From Acidobacteriota bacterium (GTDB taxonomy: Bacteria; Pseudomonadota; Alphaproteobacteria; Caulobacterales; Hyphomonadaceae), in the NCBI GenBank assembly GCA_016712445.1, contig JADJRB010000001.1, positions 248,001 to 312,000 on the forward strand: a stretch of 64,000 nt of DNA, in the 5' to 3' direction. The position numbers and the translations under genes are program-made. The notes under the pieces are model-generated. The model made no database searches. It worked only from the letters and a program-made list of their open reading frames with translations, and was not told the DNA's origin. Position 1 is the first letter of the stretch; every line of letters starts with the position of its first letter. This document shows positions 41,394 through 51,158 of the stretch, one piece after another.

Positions 41394-42052
41394 AGGGCAC
41401 CTCTCAGTTGCAGGCCGCGCTCATAGTCCCAGAGATCGCCGAAGCCCTTCACGGCCACGCGCTTGTCCAGGTCGAATTCATGGGCGGCGTCGAAACACCA
41501 CATCCAGCGGCCACGGGTCAGCTCCTCGACCTGCGGCAGCGGGCGCGCATCGAACTCCGGCCAGATGCCGAGCCCGCGCGGCGCGGAATGCTCCGTACCC
41601 GGACGCTTGTCGGCATACACCTGGCCGTCGATGACATGCGCGATGCGGAAGGCGGCGGCGAGGCGCACCGCCCCGGCCGACTGGAACCGGGGCAGCGTCT
41701 TGACCGCCGCGCGGAACAGGCGCTCGCGCCCGGCCGGGATCTCGGCGGGCGAGACGCCCACCTCGCAATAGTCGAACACGGCCGCCCGGCCGCTGTCGCC
41801 CGCCTGCTTGAACGGATGGTGACCGCCGCCCGCCGTGATGATCAGGCGCTTGCCGATCAGCGCCGCCGGCGGCGGGCCCGAGCGGGAGAAGCCCCAGAGC
41901 GCGCCGGCGACGACGAGGCTCGCCACCGGCTGCGCGCGGGTGATCGCCCAGAACCTGTCCGGGTCGCTGAATTCCTCCCAGCGCACCGAGGCCGGGGCAT
42001 GCGAGGCTTCCGGAAAGTCGTCCGGGCTCAGGTTGGGATCATAGGCTGACAT
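41390..42052 (-). CDS. ASCH-like domain protein
   Basis: A 220-residue protein. ITRAQPVASLVVAGALWGFS, then LIGKRLIITAGGG and the end RWMWCFDAAHEFDLDKRVAV-KGFGDLWDYE follow the ASCH layout (A-x-x-QPxASL near the start and G-W-W-F plus KG-GLW near the end). Nucleic-acid binding is assumed from the fold. The start ATG at 42052 overlaps the methyltransferase stop. Confidence 0.6.
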   Translation of the reverse strand: MSAYDPNLSPDDFPEASHAPASVRWEEFSDPDRFWAITRAQPVASLVVAGALWGFSRSGPPPAALIGKRLIITAGGGHHPFKQAGDSGRAAVFDYCEVGVSPAEIPAGRERLFRAAVKTLPRFQSAGAVRLAAAFRIAHVIDGQVYADKRPGTEHSAPRGLGIWPEFDARPLPQVEELTRGRWMWCFDAAHEFDLDKRVAVKGFGDLWDYERGLQLRGAL

Positions 42053-42704
42053 CGCGCTTGCCCTCCAGGGGAAGGTTGATCCGGCGCAGGATGGCCGGGG
42101 CATGCGCGCCCATCGGCGGGCGCAGGAAGACGTACCAGGCGTGCAGGCGAGACTGGCGCGCGCGGGGCCCGTCCCAGCCGTCGCGGTGCATCGCGAGGCG
42201 CCGGTCGAACGGGTGGACCGCATGCAGGTAGCCGCCATCGAGGAGGCGCGAGCGCTCGCGCCCGATGCCGTTCATCCAGCGCAGCTCGAGCAGCACGAAC
42301 ACGCGCGGCACGAACTCGAGGGCGCGGGTCACGAAAGCGTCCGACAGCGAGTAAGGCGGGTTCATGACGATCGCCTCGGCGCCGAGCCGGGCTGCCTCCT
42401 CCGGCGTCCAGCTGAAAAAGTCGCGGTTCCAGAACGGCGACCGCGCCTCCGGCACGCGCCAGCGCGCCGAATAGTCGTGCAGGTCCGAACCGAGGACTGC
42501 ATGGCCGGCGCCGTGCAGCACGTCGAGGATGGCGCCCGGCCCACAGGCGGGGTCCCAGATGCGGCGCGCGACGCCGAAGAATTGCGGCCAGGCCTGCATC
42601 AGCGCGCGGGTCGCGTTCGCCGGCGTCTCGTACAGCTCCGGCCCGCGCGCCTCGGGCGACGCGGCGGCGATCGAGGTCGCAGCGCGTTCGGTGCGGCGGG
42701 TCAT
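42039..42704 (-). CDS. DNA adenine methyltransferase (NPPY class)
   Basis: A 221-residue SAM-dependent methyltransferase. The SAM site is RRIWDPACGPGAILDVLHGA and the catalytic motif is EAIVMNPPYSLSDAFVTRAL (NPPY). The order (SAM site before NPPY) fits N6-adenine or N4-cytosine phage-type methyltransferases. There is no target-recognition extension, so specificity cannot be read. The upstream neighbour overlaps by four bases. It may shield phage DNA or influence host methylation-based signals. Confidence 0.85.
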   Translation of the reverse strand: MTRRTERAATSIAAASPEARGPELYETPANATRALMQAWPQFFGVARRIWDPACGPGAILDVLHGAGHAVLGSDLHDYSARWRVPEARSPFWNRDFFSWTPEEAARLGAEAIVMNPPYSLSDAFVTRALEFVPRVFVLLELRWMNGIGRERSRLLDGGYLHAVHPFDRRLAMHRDGWDGPRARQSRLHAWYVFLRPPMGAHAPAILRRINLPLEGKRDVSL

Positions 42705-43024
42705 GCGCCTTCCCCGTCAAGCTCCGGACACGGATCAACACCGGATATCTCGATCGACGTAAGGCGCGTCTTGCCATTCTGGCGGCCGATCGCCCGCAGG
42801 GCATCACCAAGGCTAAGCACGCTGTGTGAGTAGTCGCGCGCTACCCGCCGGAACTCTTCGACCCAAGGCCGCAGGCCCGCCCCCCCGTCCAGCAGCGCGG
42901 CTGTGACACCGCCGTCCGGTTCCGCGACCCCCTCACCTCGCACCTCGCCCTGCCGGCGGCGCTGGCAGTCCCTCGCGGCGGCACATTCCACCGGCCAGGC
43001 GCAGTCGTTGCACCAGTCAGCCAC
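42701..43024 (-). CDS. Cysteine-rich hypothetical phage protein
   Basis: A 107-residue protein, likely starting with GTG (VADWCNDCAWPVECAAARDC), with five cysteines in the first 20 residues suggesting a zinc-binding fold. The C-terminal half, SHSVLSLGDALRAIGRQNGK and a short acidic end, is ordinary. The longer upstream frame (43066) is rejected as it overlaps another gene. Function unknown. Confidence 0.55.
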   Translation of the reverse strand: MADWCNDCAWPVECAAARDCQRRRQGEVRGEGVAEPDGGVTAALLDGGAGLRPWVEEFRRVARDYSHSVLSLGDALRAIGRQNGKTRLTSIEISGVDPCPELDGEGA

Positions 43025-43271
43025 GGCGCACCTCCCGCCTGTCGGCCCGCCGCGCGGCGGCCGCATCCCAGAGCGTCAGGGCCCAACCGACCGCGCGCTG
43101 CGCGTCGAACACCGGCCAGAGCGCGGTGACGGCAAGCCAGACCGGCCAGAGCGGCGGGCGCGGGCCGGTGCGCCGGGCTTCAGCCCGGCAAAGCCGGACC
43201 TCGCCGTGCGCGCGCCAGAGGCCGCGGGCGAGATAGATCGAGGCAAGGGCGAGCGCGGCGGCTTCAGTCAT
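43017..43271 (-). CDS. Small hypothetical protein, Trp/Leu-rich
   Basis: An 84-residue protein starting MTEAAALALASIYLARGLWR. A hydrophobic stretch (PLWPVWLAVTALWPVFDAQR) in the middle may be a membrane segment. The protein ends in Arg-rich residues. It overlaps the cro-like gene stop and its downstream neighbour. Function unknown. Confidence 0.55.
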   Translation of the reverse strand: MTEAAALALASIYLARGLWRAHGEVRLCRAEARRTGPRPPLWPVWLAVTALWPVFDAQRAVGWALTLWDAAAARRADRREVRRG

Positions 43272-43563
43272 GGCACGCCCCGTCCGGCTGGGCCGCCGCC
43301 TCGCGGCGGGCGATCTCGGCCATCATGACCGCCGCCTCCTCGGCACCGATCTCGTCGGCATAGTTGCCGGCATGGATGACGCCCCGCGAGATCTCCTTGA
43401 TGCGGTCGGCCACCTTTCGGCGCGGCGCCCGGTCGCCGCTCAGGTAGCGCCCGAATGACACGCCGGAGACGCCCAAAAGCGCCCCCATGTCCCCGTGCGA
43501 ACGCCCCGTGAGGCGCGCATAGAAGCGCAGGCGGGTCAGTTTTTCGGCGGGTTCCGGCGACAT
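43264..43563 (-). CDS. Cro-like helix-turn-helix regulator
   Basis: A 99-residue protein. The helix-turn-helix TGRSHGDMGALLGVSGVSFG, then RYLSGDRAPRRKVADRIKEI is a Cro/XRE-type DNA-binding unit. It is the first gene of the leftward lytic operon, divergent from the XRE repressor across a repeated operator region, the arrangement of lambdoid switches. GAAGG lies six bases before the ATG. Confidence 0.75.
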   Translation of the reverse strand: MSPEPAEKLTRLRFYARLTGRSHGDMGALLGVSGVSFGRYLSGDRAPRRKVADRIKEISRGVIHAGNYADEIGAEEAAVMMAEIARREAAAQPDGACHD

Positions 43564-43576
43564 CTGCGACCTTCTC

Positions 43577-43673
43577 GGTTTACAAAATAACCAATATGGT
43601 ATTTTTCAGAGAAGTGATTCGCGGACAAGGTCAAGCGCCTCCGGTTATTTCCTACCGATTGGGTAATGTTACC
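43577..43673. promoter_or_regulatory. Repressor/cro operator region (three operator-like dyads)
   Basis: Between the divergent cro and repressor genes: a near-palindrome AAATAACC-AATAT-GGTATTT (43585-43604), a GGTTATTTCCTACC element (43643-43656) and GGTAA-TG-TTACC (43662-43673). Common half-site GGT(T/A)ATTT or GGTAA. The -10/-35 elements of both promoters should lie here but cannot be fixed with certainty. Confidence 0.7.
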
Positions 43674-43700
43674 TTTTCGGGAACCGCGCCATCTTTCGTC

Positions 43701-44036
43701 ATGGCCCGCAAACCGTACAACAAGCCCGAGCCGGAGACGGCGCTGCTGATCCGTCAGGAGCGGATCCGGGCTGGCCTGACGCAAGAACAACTGGCGGAAT
43801 TGGTCGACACAACACCCGTGACGATCGGCCGGTACGAAACAGGCGAACGCGGGGTCTCGATCAAGAAGCTGGTTGAGCTGGCCGAGGCCATGGGCATCCC
43901 GCCGGCGCGCCTTATCCGGGACGGTGACGGCCTGTCAGACGAGGAACGCGAGATGATCGAGTTTTTGCGCTCGCATCCGCGCGAGGCGCGCGTCGTCGAA
44001 TCCACGATCCGGAGCCTGCGCGAACTCGGCGAGTGA
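43701..44036 (+). CDS. XRE-family phage repressor
   Basis: A 111-residue regulator. Residues 14-70: LLIRQERIRAGLTQEQLAEL, VDTTPVTIGRYETGERGVSI, a typical XRE helix-turn-helix. There is no C-terminal S24 autopeptidase domain, so SOS cleavage of the lambda CI kind is not expected. The frame extends upstream to 43596, but the ATG at 43701 begins the conserved part. Divergent from cro; its stop is two bases from that of the convergent moron. Confidence 0.8.
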   Translation: MARKPYNKPEPETALLIRQERIRAGLTQEQLAELVDTTPVTIGRYETGERGVSIKKLVELAEAMGIPPARLIRDGDGLSDEEREMIEFLRSHPREARVVESTIRSLRELGE

Positions 44037-44038
44037 AC

Positions 44039-44512
44039 TCAGCCGGGCGCCTTCAGGCGGTACTCCATCGTAGCCGGGTAAGCCAGAACCAGCCCCTCGT
44101 CCCCACCTGCTGCGCAGCGGGTCTCATAGACAGGCAAGTGGCCGTCCGAAGGATAGAGCTTGAACCCATTGGCTTGAATCTCTTCGAGTTCACACACGCC
44201 GTCGATTACGAGATTCGCACTCACGTAACCGAGCCTGATCCGGTCATCGTCGGGCATCCCCGTCCAGAGTTCGCTCTGCCCCATGAGCGTGTTCCGGACG
44301 TTGTCATTCCGGAAATGCTCCGCGCGCTGCTCCGGCGTGTAGTAGCGATCCAGACGATCGATCAGCGCATCGGTCGAGGCATTCACCTGCTCGCTTCGCG
44401 CGATCACAGCTTCGCCGTCGTTCTCGCGTATCGCCCCGGACACAATCAACCAGGCGAATGGTAGCCCGATGACCAGTAACGCAATTGCGATGGCAGCCCG
44501 ACCGCTAAGCAT
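44039..44512 (-). CDS. Membrane-anchored lysogeny accessory protein, candidate moron
   Basis: A 157-residue protein with one N-terminal membrane segment (AIAIALLVIGLPFAWLIVSG) and an exported hydrophilic domain with two cysteines (VCELEE and ETRCAAGG). GGAGGAGG about nine bases before the ATG gives a strong ribosome-binding site. Codon use looks less GC-biased than its neighbours. It converges with the repressor gene, the classic position of genes expressed in the lysogen. Possible superinfection exclusion or host-surface change; no family recognised. Confidence 0.65.
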   Translation of the reverse strand: MLSGRAAIAIALLVIGLPFAWLIVSGAIRENDGEAVIARSEQVNASTDALIDRLDRYYTPEQRAEHFRNDNVRNTLMGQSELWTGMPDDDRIRLGYVSANLVIDGVCELEEIQANGFKLYPSDGHLPVYETRCAAGGDEGLVLAYPATMEYRLKAPG

Positions 44513-44633
44513 CTGATTGCACCTCCTCCACCCTAGCGCGAGTTTAAACCGTAATTGTCTCAAGGCACAACCGGACGTAGCCCATCCGAATTGGAACTAT
44601 TGACCGCCTGAAAACGAGTCGCAGAACCGTTTT

Positions 44634-44677
44634 GGTTATTTTTGCTCTTGCCTAAACCTTCCATTTTGGTATTTCTC
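44634..44677. promoter_or_regulatory. Operator-like sites upstream of excisionase and integrase
   Basis: GGTTATTTTT (44634-44643) and CCATTTTGGTATTTCTC (44661-44677), which matches the cro-side operator CCAATATGGTATTTTTC at 14 of 17 positions. Placement ahead of xis/int suggests repressor or Cro control of integration genes. The stretch 44513-44792 holds no other gene. Confidence 0.6.
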
Positions 44678-44792
44678 GCCTCGCACGCCGCGTCCCCCGG
44701 GCGTGTCACGCGGGGCGGGCTCCACGCACCCCCACCCAGACGGCAGACCCGTCCCGCGTGTAGCCCCGGCAAAGAGCCCGCCCGAATCCCGC

Positions 44793-45089
44793 ATGACCTC
44801 GCGCCTGCTCACCCTCAAAGAGGCGAAACGCTACCTGGCCGGGCTCGATCCGCGCAGCCTGCACGTCAAGCCGCACACCGCCCGTCCGCTGCGCTTCGAC
44901 CGGGTCCGCATCGACGCAGCTCTTGACGCCGCCGCCGGTCCCGTGATCGTTCCGGGCGCGGCCCCGCCGGCCGCCAATGACGAGACCGACCCGGATGACC
45001 TCATCGCGCAGGAACTCGCCGAACTCGACGCGCGCATCGCCGCTGCCGCCGGCGCCCGTCCGCCTGCCCGGCGCGCACCGGGTCGTTAA
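44793..45089 (+). CDS. Excisionase-like helix-turn-helix protein
   Basis: A 98-residue protein starting MTSRLLTLKEAKRYLAGLDP. The LTLKEAKRYLAG-(x)-RPLRFDRVRIDAALD pattern is that of short excisionase/MerR-like HTH_17 units, where the last helix carries the insertion contacts. The C-terminal 50 residues are Ala/Asp-rich and overlap the integrase start in another frame. It precedes the integrase on the same strand. Confidence 0.65.
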   Translation: MTSRLLTLKEAKRYLAGLDPRSLHVKPHTARPLRFDRVRIDAALDAAAGPVIVPGAAPPAANDETDPDDLIAQELAELDARIAAAAGARPPARRAPGR

Positions 45090-46161
45090 GCGCACCGCTG
45101 CCGCCACCCGCATCTACTGGTATGTCTGGCGCGGCGGCCCCCAGCTCGCCGTGTTCGAGGGCGCCAGCGACCGGGAAGCCTCGGCCGCCGAGCGGGCGGG
45201 CGCCGCCGCGCTCGCCAGCGCCTGGTCGGAGACGGCCTATCCCAAACCCTCGCCCGCGACCTTCGAAGGCCTCGCCGCCGCGTTCCGCGCGAGCCCGGCC
45301 TTCACCCGCCTCGCGCCCTCGACCCGCGCCCTCTGGACCCCGGCGATCGACAAGGCGGTCGCCACGTTCGGGCCGACCAGCCTGAAGGCCATGCAGGCGA
45401 CGGGAATCCGGGCCCGGATCAAGGCCTGGCACGCCGGCATGGCGGCCACGCCCCGCGCCGCCAACACGCACCTGCAGGTGCTCGGCCGCATCCTCGAATG
45501 GGGCGTCGACGAGGAACGCCTGGCGCGCAATGCCGCGCGCGGGATCACGCACCTCGACGAAGGCCCGGGCCGCGCCGACATCCTCGTCACCGAGGCCGAA
45601 TTCAGCGCCCTGAAACTGGCCGCCGGGCCGGGCCTCCGGCGCACGCTCGAGATCCTCTGGCACACCGGCCTGCGACGGCAGGATCTCGTCGAGCTCACCT
45701 GGGGGGAGATCGACGCGCGCGCCAGCCACCTGGTACGCCCGACCGGCAAGAGCGGCGGCAAGCGCGCCGCCTGCCCGCCGCTGACGCCGGCGCTGAAGAA
45801 GGCGCTCGGCCGCCGCGGCGCCCCCGCCGACCGGGTCGCCCGGCGCGACGATGGCGATCCGTGGACGGACGGACGCCAGCTGCGCAAGGCCTTCGAGGCG
45901 CTCAAGGCGAAGGTCGCGAAAACGCTGAAGGCCGACGAAGCGAAGGCGCTGCGCGAGAAACACCTGCACGACTTCCGGGGGACGTACATCACCCGTGGTT
46001 ATGCCGAGGGCGCGAGCGACCCCGACATGGAAATCCGCATGGGCTGGGCGCCCGGCGAAGGCGCCGCCATGCGCGCGATTTACGGCAGCCCCGCCCAGCT
46101 GGCAAAGGCCGCCGCCGCCCGGGCCGCCCCGCCTTCGAAAAAGGCCGTCAGCAAGCGCTGA
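44977..46161 (+). CDS. int: Tyrosine recombinase / phage integrase
   Basis: A protein of up to 394 residues; the recognisable part begins at LPGAHRVVKRTAAATRIYWY (about residue 30). The arm-binding N-terminal and core-binding domains are followed by catalytic residues: Arg in LWHTGLRRQDLVELTWGEID, the HxxR pair in HLHDFRGTYITRGY, and the nucleophile Tyr in AMRAIYGSPAQL. The gene ends 95 bases before attR. Start uncertain (ATG at 44977 or 44995); no good ribosome-binding site is seen. Confidence 0.92.
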   Translation: MTRPTRMTSSRRNSPNSTRASPLPPAPVRLPGAHRVVKRTAAATRIYWYVWRGGPQLAVFEGASDREASAAERAGAAALASAWSETAYPKPSPATFEGLAAAFRASPAFTRLAPSTRALWTPAIDKAVATFGPTSLKAMQATGIRARIKAWHAGMAATPRAANTHLQVLGRILEWGVDEERLARNAARGITHLDEGPGRADILVTEAEFSALKLAAGPGLRRTLEILWHTGLRRQDLVELTWGEIDARASHLVRPTGKSGGKRAACPPLTPALKKALGRRGAPADRVARRDDGDPWTDGRQLRKAFEALKAKVAKTLKADEAKALREKHLHDFRGTYITRGYAEGASDPDMEIRMGWAPGEGAAMRAIYGSPAQLAKAAAARAAPPSKKAVSKR

Positions 46162-46199
46162 AACGGTTTACAGCCGCCGCCGCGCCGCAATCGAAACAA

Positions 46200-46240
46200 G
46201 GCACTGCAGGCGGCCGGGTTTACACCTAGTGCCCTGTTTT
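46200..46240 (+). terminator. Possible integrase terminator
   Basis: GGCACT (46200-46205) pairs with AGTGCC (46228-46233), loop 22, followed by CTGTTTT. Weak but well placed between the integrase stop and attR. Confidence 0.35.
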
Positions 46241-46256
46241 CAGGCCGCTCCCTCCT

Positions 46257-46305
46257 GCTTCGGGAGCTAGGGGTCGGAGGTTCGAATCCTCTCACTCCGA
46301 CCATC
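46257..46305 (+). repeat. attR core (49 bp)
   Basis: Identical to 7244-7292: partial tRNA-Pro copy from the anticodon stem to CCA. It marks the right end of the prophage. Confidence 0.95.
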
Positions 46306-46338
46306 AAGCCCGGACGCCGCTGCTACGGGCGCCGGAAC

Positions 46339-46743
46339 TCACCGCAGCGATTTCCGGATGACGAGCTTCAGCCCGGACCAGACCGCGTCGACGGCGCACA
46401 CCTTCACGTCCACGAACCCCATCGGCAGGGCCAGCGCGCGGACCGTGTCCTCGGTGATGTCGGTTTCGACCTTCGCGGCGCGCTTGAGCCAGGAGACCCA
46501 GACCATGCCCGCCGGGTCCAGCAGGCCGCGCAGGCGTGTCAGGTCCGCCTCCAGCGCAGCGGCGGAGGTGTGGAAGACATGTGCCGCCGTGAGCCCCTTG
46601 GCGGGGCGCGCGACATAGCGCAGCGCGGCGGCCTCTGCGATTTCCGCGCGCACGCTTTCGGGCATCGCCTTCGCCCAGACGTCGAGGCCGTCCGTGAAGC
46701 CGAGCTTGCGCGCCAGCGAGGTTCCTGAATATCCGGCGGGCAC
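46339..46743 (-). CDS. DUF3052 family protein
   Basis: A 134-residue protein starting with GTG: PAGYSGTSLARKLGFTDGLD is the DUF3052 start (AGYSG-LA-KLG). The rest is beta-alpha: FHTSAAALEADLTRLRGLLD, then PAGMVWVSWLKRAAKVETD. Role unknown; it lies downstream of alaS on the same strand with 24 bases between, so it may be co-transcribed. Confidence 0.8.
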   Translation of the reverse strand: MPAGYSGTSLARKLGFTDGLDVWAKAMPESVRAEIAEAAALRYVARPAKGLTAAHVFHTSAAALEADLTRLRGLLDPAGMVWVSWLKRAAKVETDITEDTVRALALPMGFVDVKVCAVDAVWSGLKLVIRKSLR

Positions 46744-46767
46744 GGCGATCTCCCCGGCCGGTCCGGC

Positions 46768-49413
<2,646 letters not shown>

Positions 49414-49504
49414 GTGTCGCTTCTGGTCCTTGCCGATAAAAGAAGGGAATCCCGGCGCCCGCCTTAGCCGACGCGCGCAGAGGATTACAGAGGCGATATA
49501 AAGG

Positions 49505-49545
49505 CCCCTTTGCAGCACGCCAAGACAAGGCGCGCCGCAAAGGGG
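49505..49545 (-). terminator. Strong hairpin between recA and alaS
   Basis: On the minus strand CCCCTTTGC and GCAAAGGGG enclose a further near-perfect seven-base stem with G-U wobbles and a seven-base loop (TTGTCTT), about 17 paired positions. The downstream sequence CCTTTATATC is moderately U-rich. It lies after recA and before alaS, so it can end recA transcripts or attenuate read-through into alaS. Confidence 0.7.
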
Positions 49546-49688
49546 ACTCTTCCGGCCTGGAGATCGCTAGACCGGAAGCTTGCCTCCCCGGAATGATACG
49601 GACAACGCATCCATCCGGCTTGGCCAGCGCCCCTCCGCGTTGCAAGCAGCGAGGCGCAAGTTCGTTCGTGTTGCCTGACCCCGCCGGA

Positions 49689-50783
49689 TCAACCTTCGGC
49701 GGCGTCGGGTGCCTCGTCATCCTCGGCGGCATTCATGCCCGCGGCAAGGAGTTCTTCTGCAAGCAGACCCGCATTGCGGCGGACTGCATCCTCGATTTCG
49801 TCGGCTACTGCCACGTTTTCCTTCAGGAATTGCCGCGCTTTTTCGCGGCCCTGACCGATGCGTTCGCCGTTATAGGAGTACCAAGACCCCGATTTCTCGA
49901 CCACATTGGCCTTTACGCCGAGATCAATCAACTCTCCTGTCTTGGAAATTCCTTCGCCATAGAGAATATCGAACTCGACCTGCCGGAACGGCGGGGCCAC
50001 CTTGTTCTTGACGACCTTGACCCGCGTCTGGTTGCCGATCACGTCCTCACGTTCCTTGATCTGGCCGATGCGGCGGATATCGAGGCGCACGGAAGCGTAG
50101 AATTTCAAGGCGTTACCGCCCGTGGTCGTCTCCGGGTTGCCGAACATCACCCCGATCTTCATGCGGATCTGGTTGATGAAGATGACCATGCATTTCGACT
50201 TGGAGATCGAGCCCGTAAGCTTGCGCAGGGCCTGGCTCATCAGGCGGGCCTGCAGGCCGGGCAGCGAGTCGCCCATTTCGCCTTCAAGTTCGGCCCGCGG
50301 CGTCAGGGCCGCCACGGAGTCGATGACCAGGAGGTCCACGGCGCCCGACCGCACGAGCGTATCGGCGATTTCCAGCGCCTGCTCGCCCGAATCAGGCTGC
50401 GAGACGAGGAGGTCGTCGAGATCGACGCCCAGTTTGCCGGCATAGACGGGGTCCAGCGCGTGCTCGGCGTCGATGAAAGCGCAGACACCGCCATTCTTCT
50501 GGGCTTCGGCGACGCAATGCAGCGACAGCGTGGTCTTGCCCGAGCTTTCCGGCCCGAAAATCTCGATGATGCGGCCTTTCGGCAGACCGCCGATGCCCAG
50601 CGCGATGTCGAGGCCGAGCGAACCGGTCGAAACCGCCTCGATATCCATCGATTTCTTGTCGCCCAGGCGCATGACCGAGCCCTTGCCGAAGGACCGCTCA
50701 ATGTTGCCGAGCGCCGTTTCGAGGGCCTTTTGCTTGTCCACGCCGGTTTCCTTGTCCACGAGAATGAGGGCGGGTTTCGCCAT
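49689..50783 (-). CDS. recA: Recombinase RecA
   Basis: A 364-residue RecA. Walker A is IIEIFGPESSGKTTLSLH, Walker B is DLLVIDSVAALTPRAE. Also visible: the L2/loop region FINQIRMKIGVMFGNPETTT and GSWYSYNGERIGQGREKAR. C-terminus acidic (DDEAPDAAEG). The ATG at 50783 has AGGAGA about seven bases upstream; a longer upstream frame is a shadow of a divergent gene. The upstream region has an SOS-box-like site. alaS follows 276 bases later on the same strand. Confidence 0.98.
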   Translation of the reverse strand: MAKPALILVDKETGVDKQKALETALGNIERSFGKGSVMRLGDKKSMDIEAVSTGSLGLDIALGIGGLPKGRIIEIFGPESSGKTTLSLHCVAEAQKNGGVCAFIDAEHALDPVYAGKLGVDLDDLLVSQPDSGEQALEIADTLVRSGAVDLLVIDSVAALTPRAELEGEMGDSLPGLQARLMSQALRKLTGSISKSKCMVIFINQIRMKIGVMFGNPETTTGGNALKFYASVRLDIRRIGQIKEREDVIGNQTRVKVVKNKVAPPFRQVEFDILYGEGISKTGELIDLGVKANVVEKSGSWYSYNGERIGQGREKARQFLKENVAVADEIEDAVRRNAGLLAEELLAAGMNAAEDDEAPDAAEG

Positions 50784-50854
50784 GAGTCGTCTCCTTTGGT
50801 CTACCATGGGGGCCAGTTTGGCAAGGCCCCCGATTGCCGTTGCTGACGAAGTGT

Positions 50855-50880
50855 GTACACTATTTGTTCCGGAGAACAAA
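50855..50880. promoter_or_regulatory. SOS-box-like site upstream of recA
   Basis: GTAC-N7-GTTC (50855-50869) differs by one base from the alphaproteobacterial LexA consensus GTTC-N7-GTTC. It overlaps an 18-base inverted repeat TTTGTTC-CGGA-GAACAAA (50863-50880). About 75-100 bases before the recA start. Confidence 0.55.
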
Positions 50881-50939
50881 GCGGAAACTTTCCGCAGGTC
50901 TGACTTTCCTTTCCGGGCGGGATCGGGCATAAGGAAGAC

Positions 50940-51149
50940 ATGCTCACACGGTCTGGAAATTCCGGCGGCGAAGCCCGCCTTCACTATGGCGACAATGACT
51001 ATGACATCCTGTCGCCGGGCAGTTTCGTCACCTGCGCCGTGACCGGCCGGCAAATTCCGCTGGGCGCGCTGCGCTACTGGAGCGTCGACCTGCAGGAAGC
51101 CTACTGGGACGCGGAAGCCGCCGCCCAGCGCCTGTCGCCGGCGACCTGA
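50940..51149 (+). CDS. DUF2093 domain-containing protein
   Basis: A 69-residue protein: EARLHYGDNDYDILSPGSFV, then TCAVTGRQIPLGALRYWSVD and LQEAYWD. This is the DUF2093 signature (ILSPG, TCAVTG-IPL-LRYWSV) of alphaproteobacteria. AAGGAAG lies right before the ATG. Divergent from recA, nine bases before the kinase gene, likely co-transcribed. Function unknown. Confidence 0.88.
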   Translation: MLTRSGNSGGEARLHYGDNDYDILSPGSFVTCAVTGRQIPLGALRYWSVDLQEAYWDAEAAAQRLSPAT

Positions 51150-51158
51150 CGCCCACCG

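Larger units (their letters stand above)
7244..46305. mobile_element. Lambda/HK97-type siphovirus prophage in tRNA-Pro(CGG)
   Basis: About 39 kb bounded by two identical 49-base att copies and carrying an integrase at the right end. Contents from right to left: integrase, excisionase, repressor/cro switch, early region with methyltransferase and GapR-like protein, O-like replication gene, HNH and terminases, HK97-type head module, long non-contractile tail module with tape measure and TipJ, spike, endolysin and late accessory genes. Lytic genes are on the minus strand. Three genes look interrupted (TipJ N-terminus, O-like gene, ASCH gene at 35 kb), so inducibility is uncertain. Confidence 0.95.

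Noticed and set aside
43596..43700. Repressor start upstream of 43701
   Set aside because: The extra residues lie in the operator region and are not conserved; XRE fold begins after 43701.
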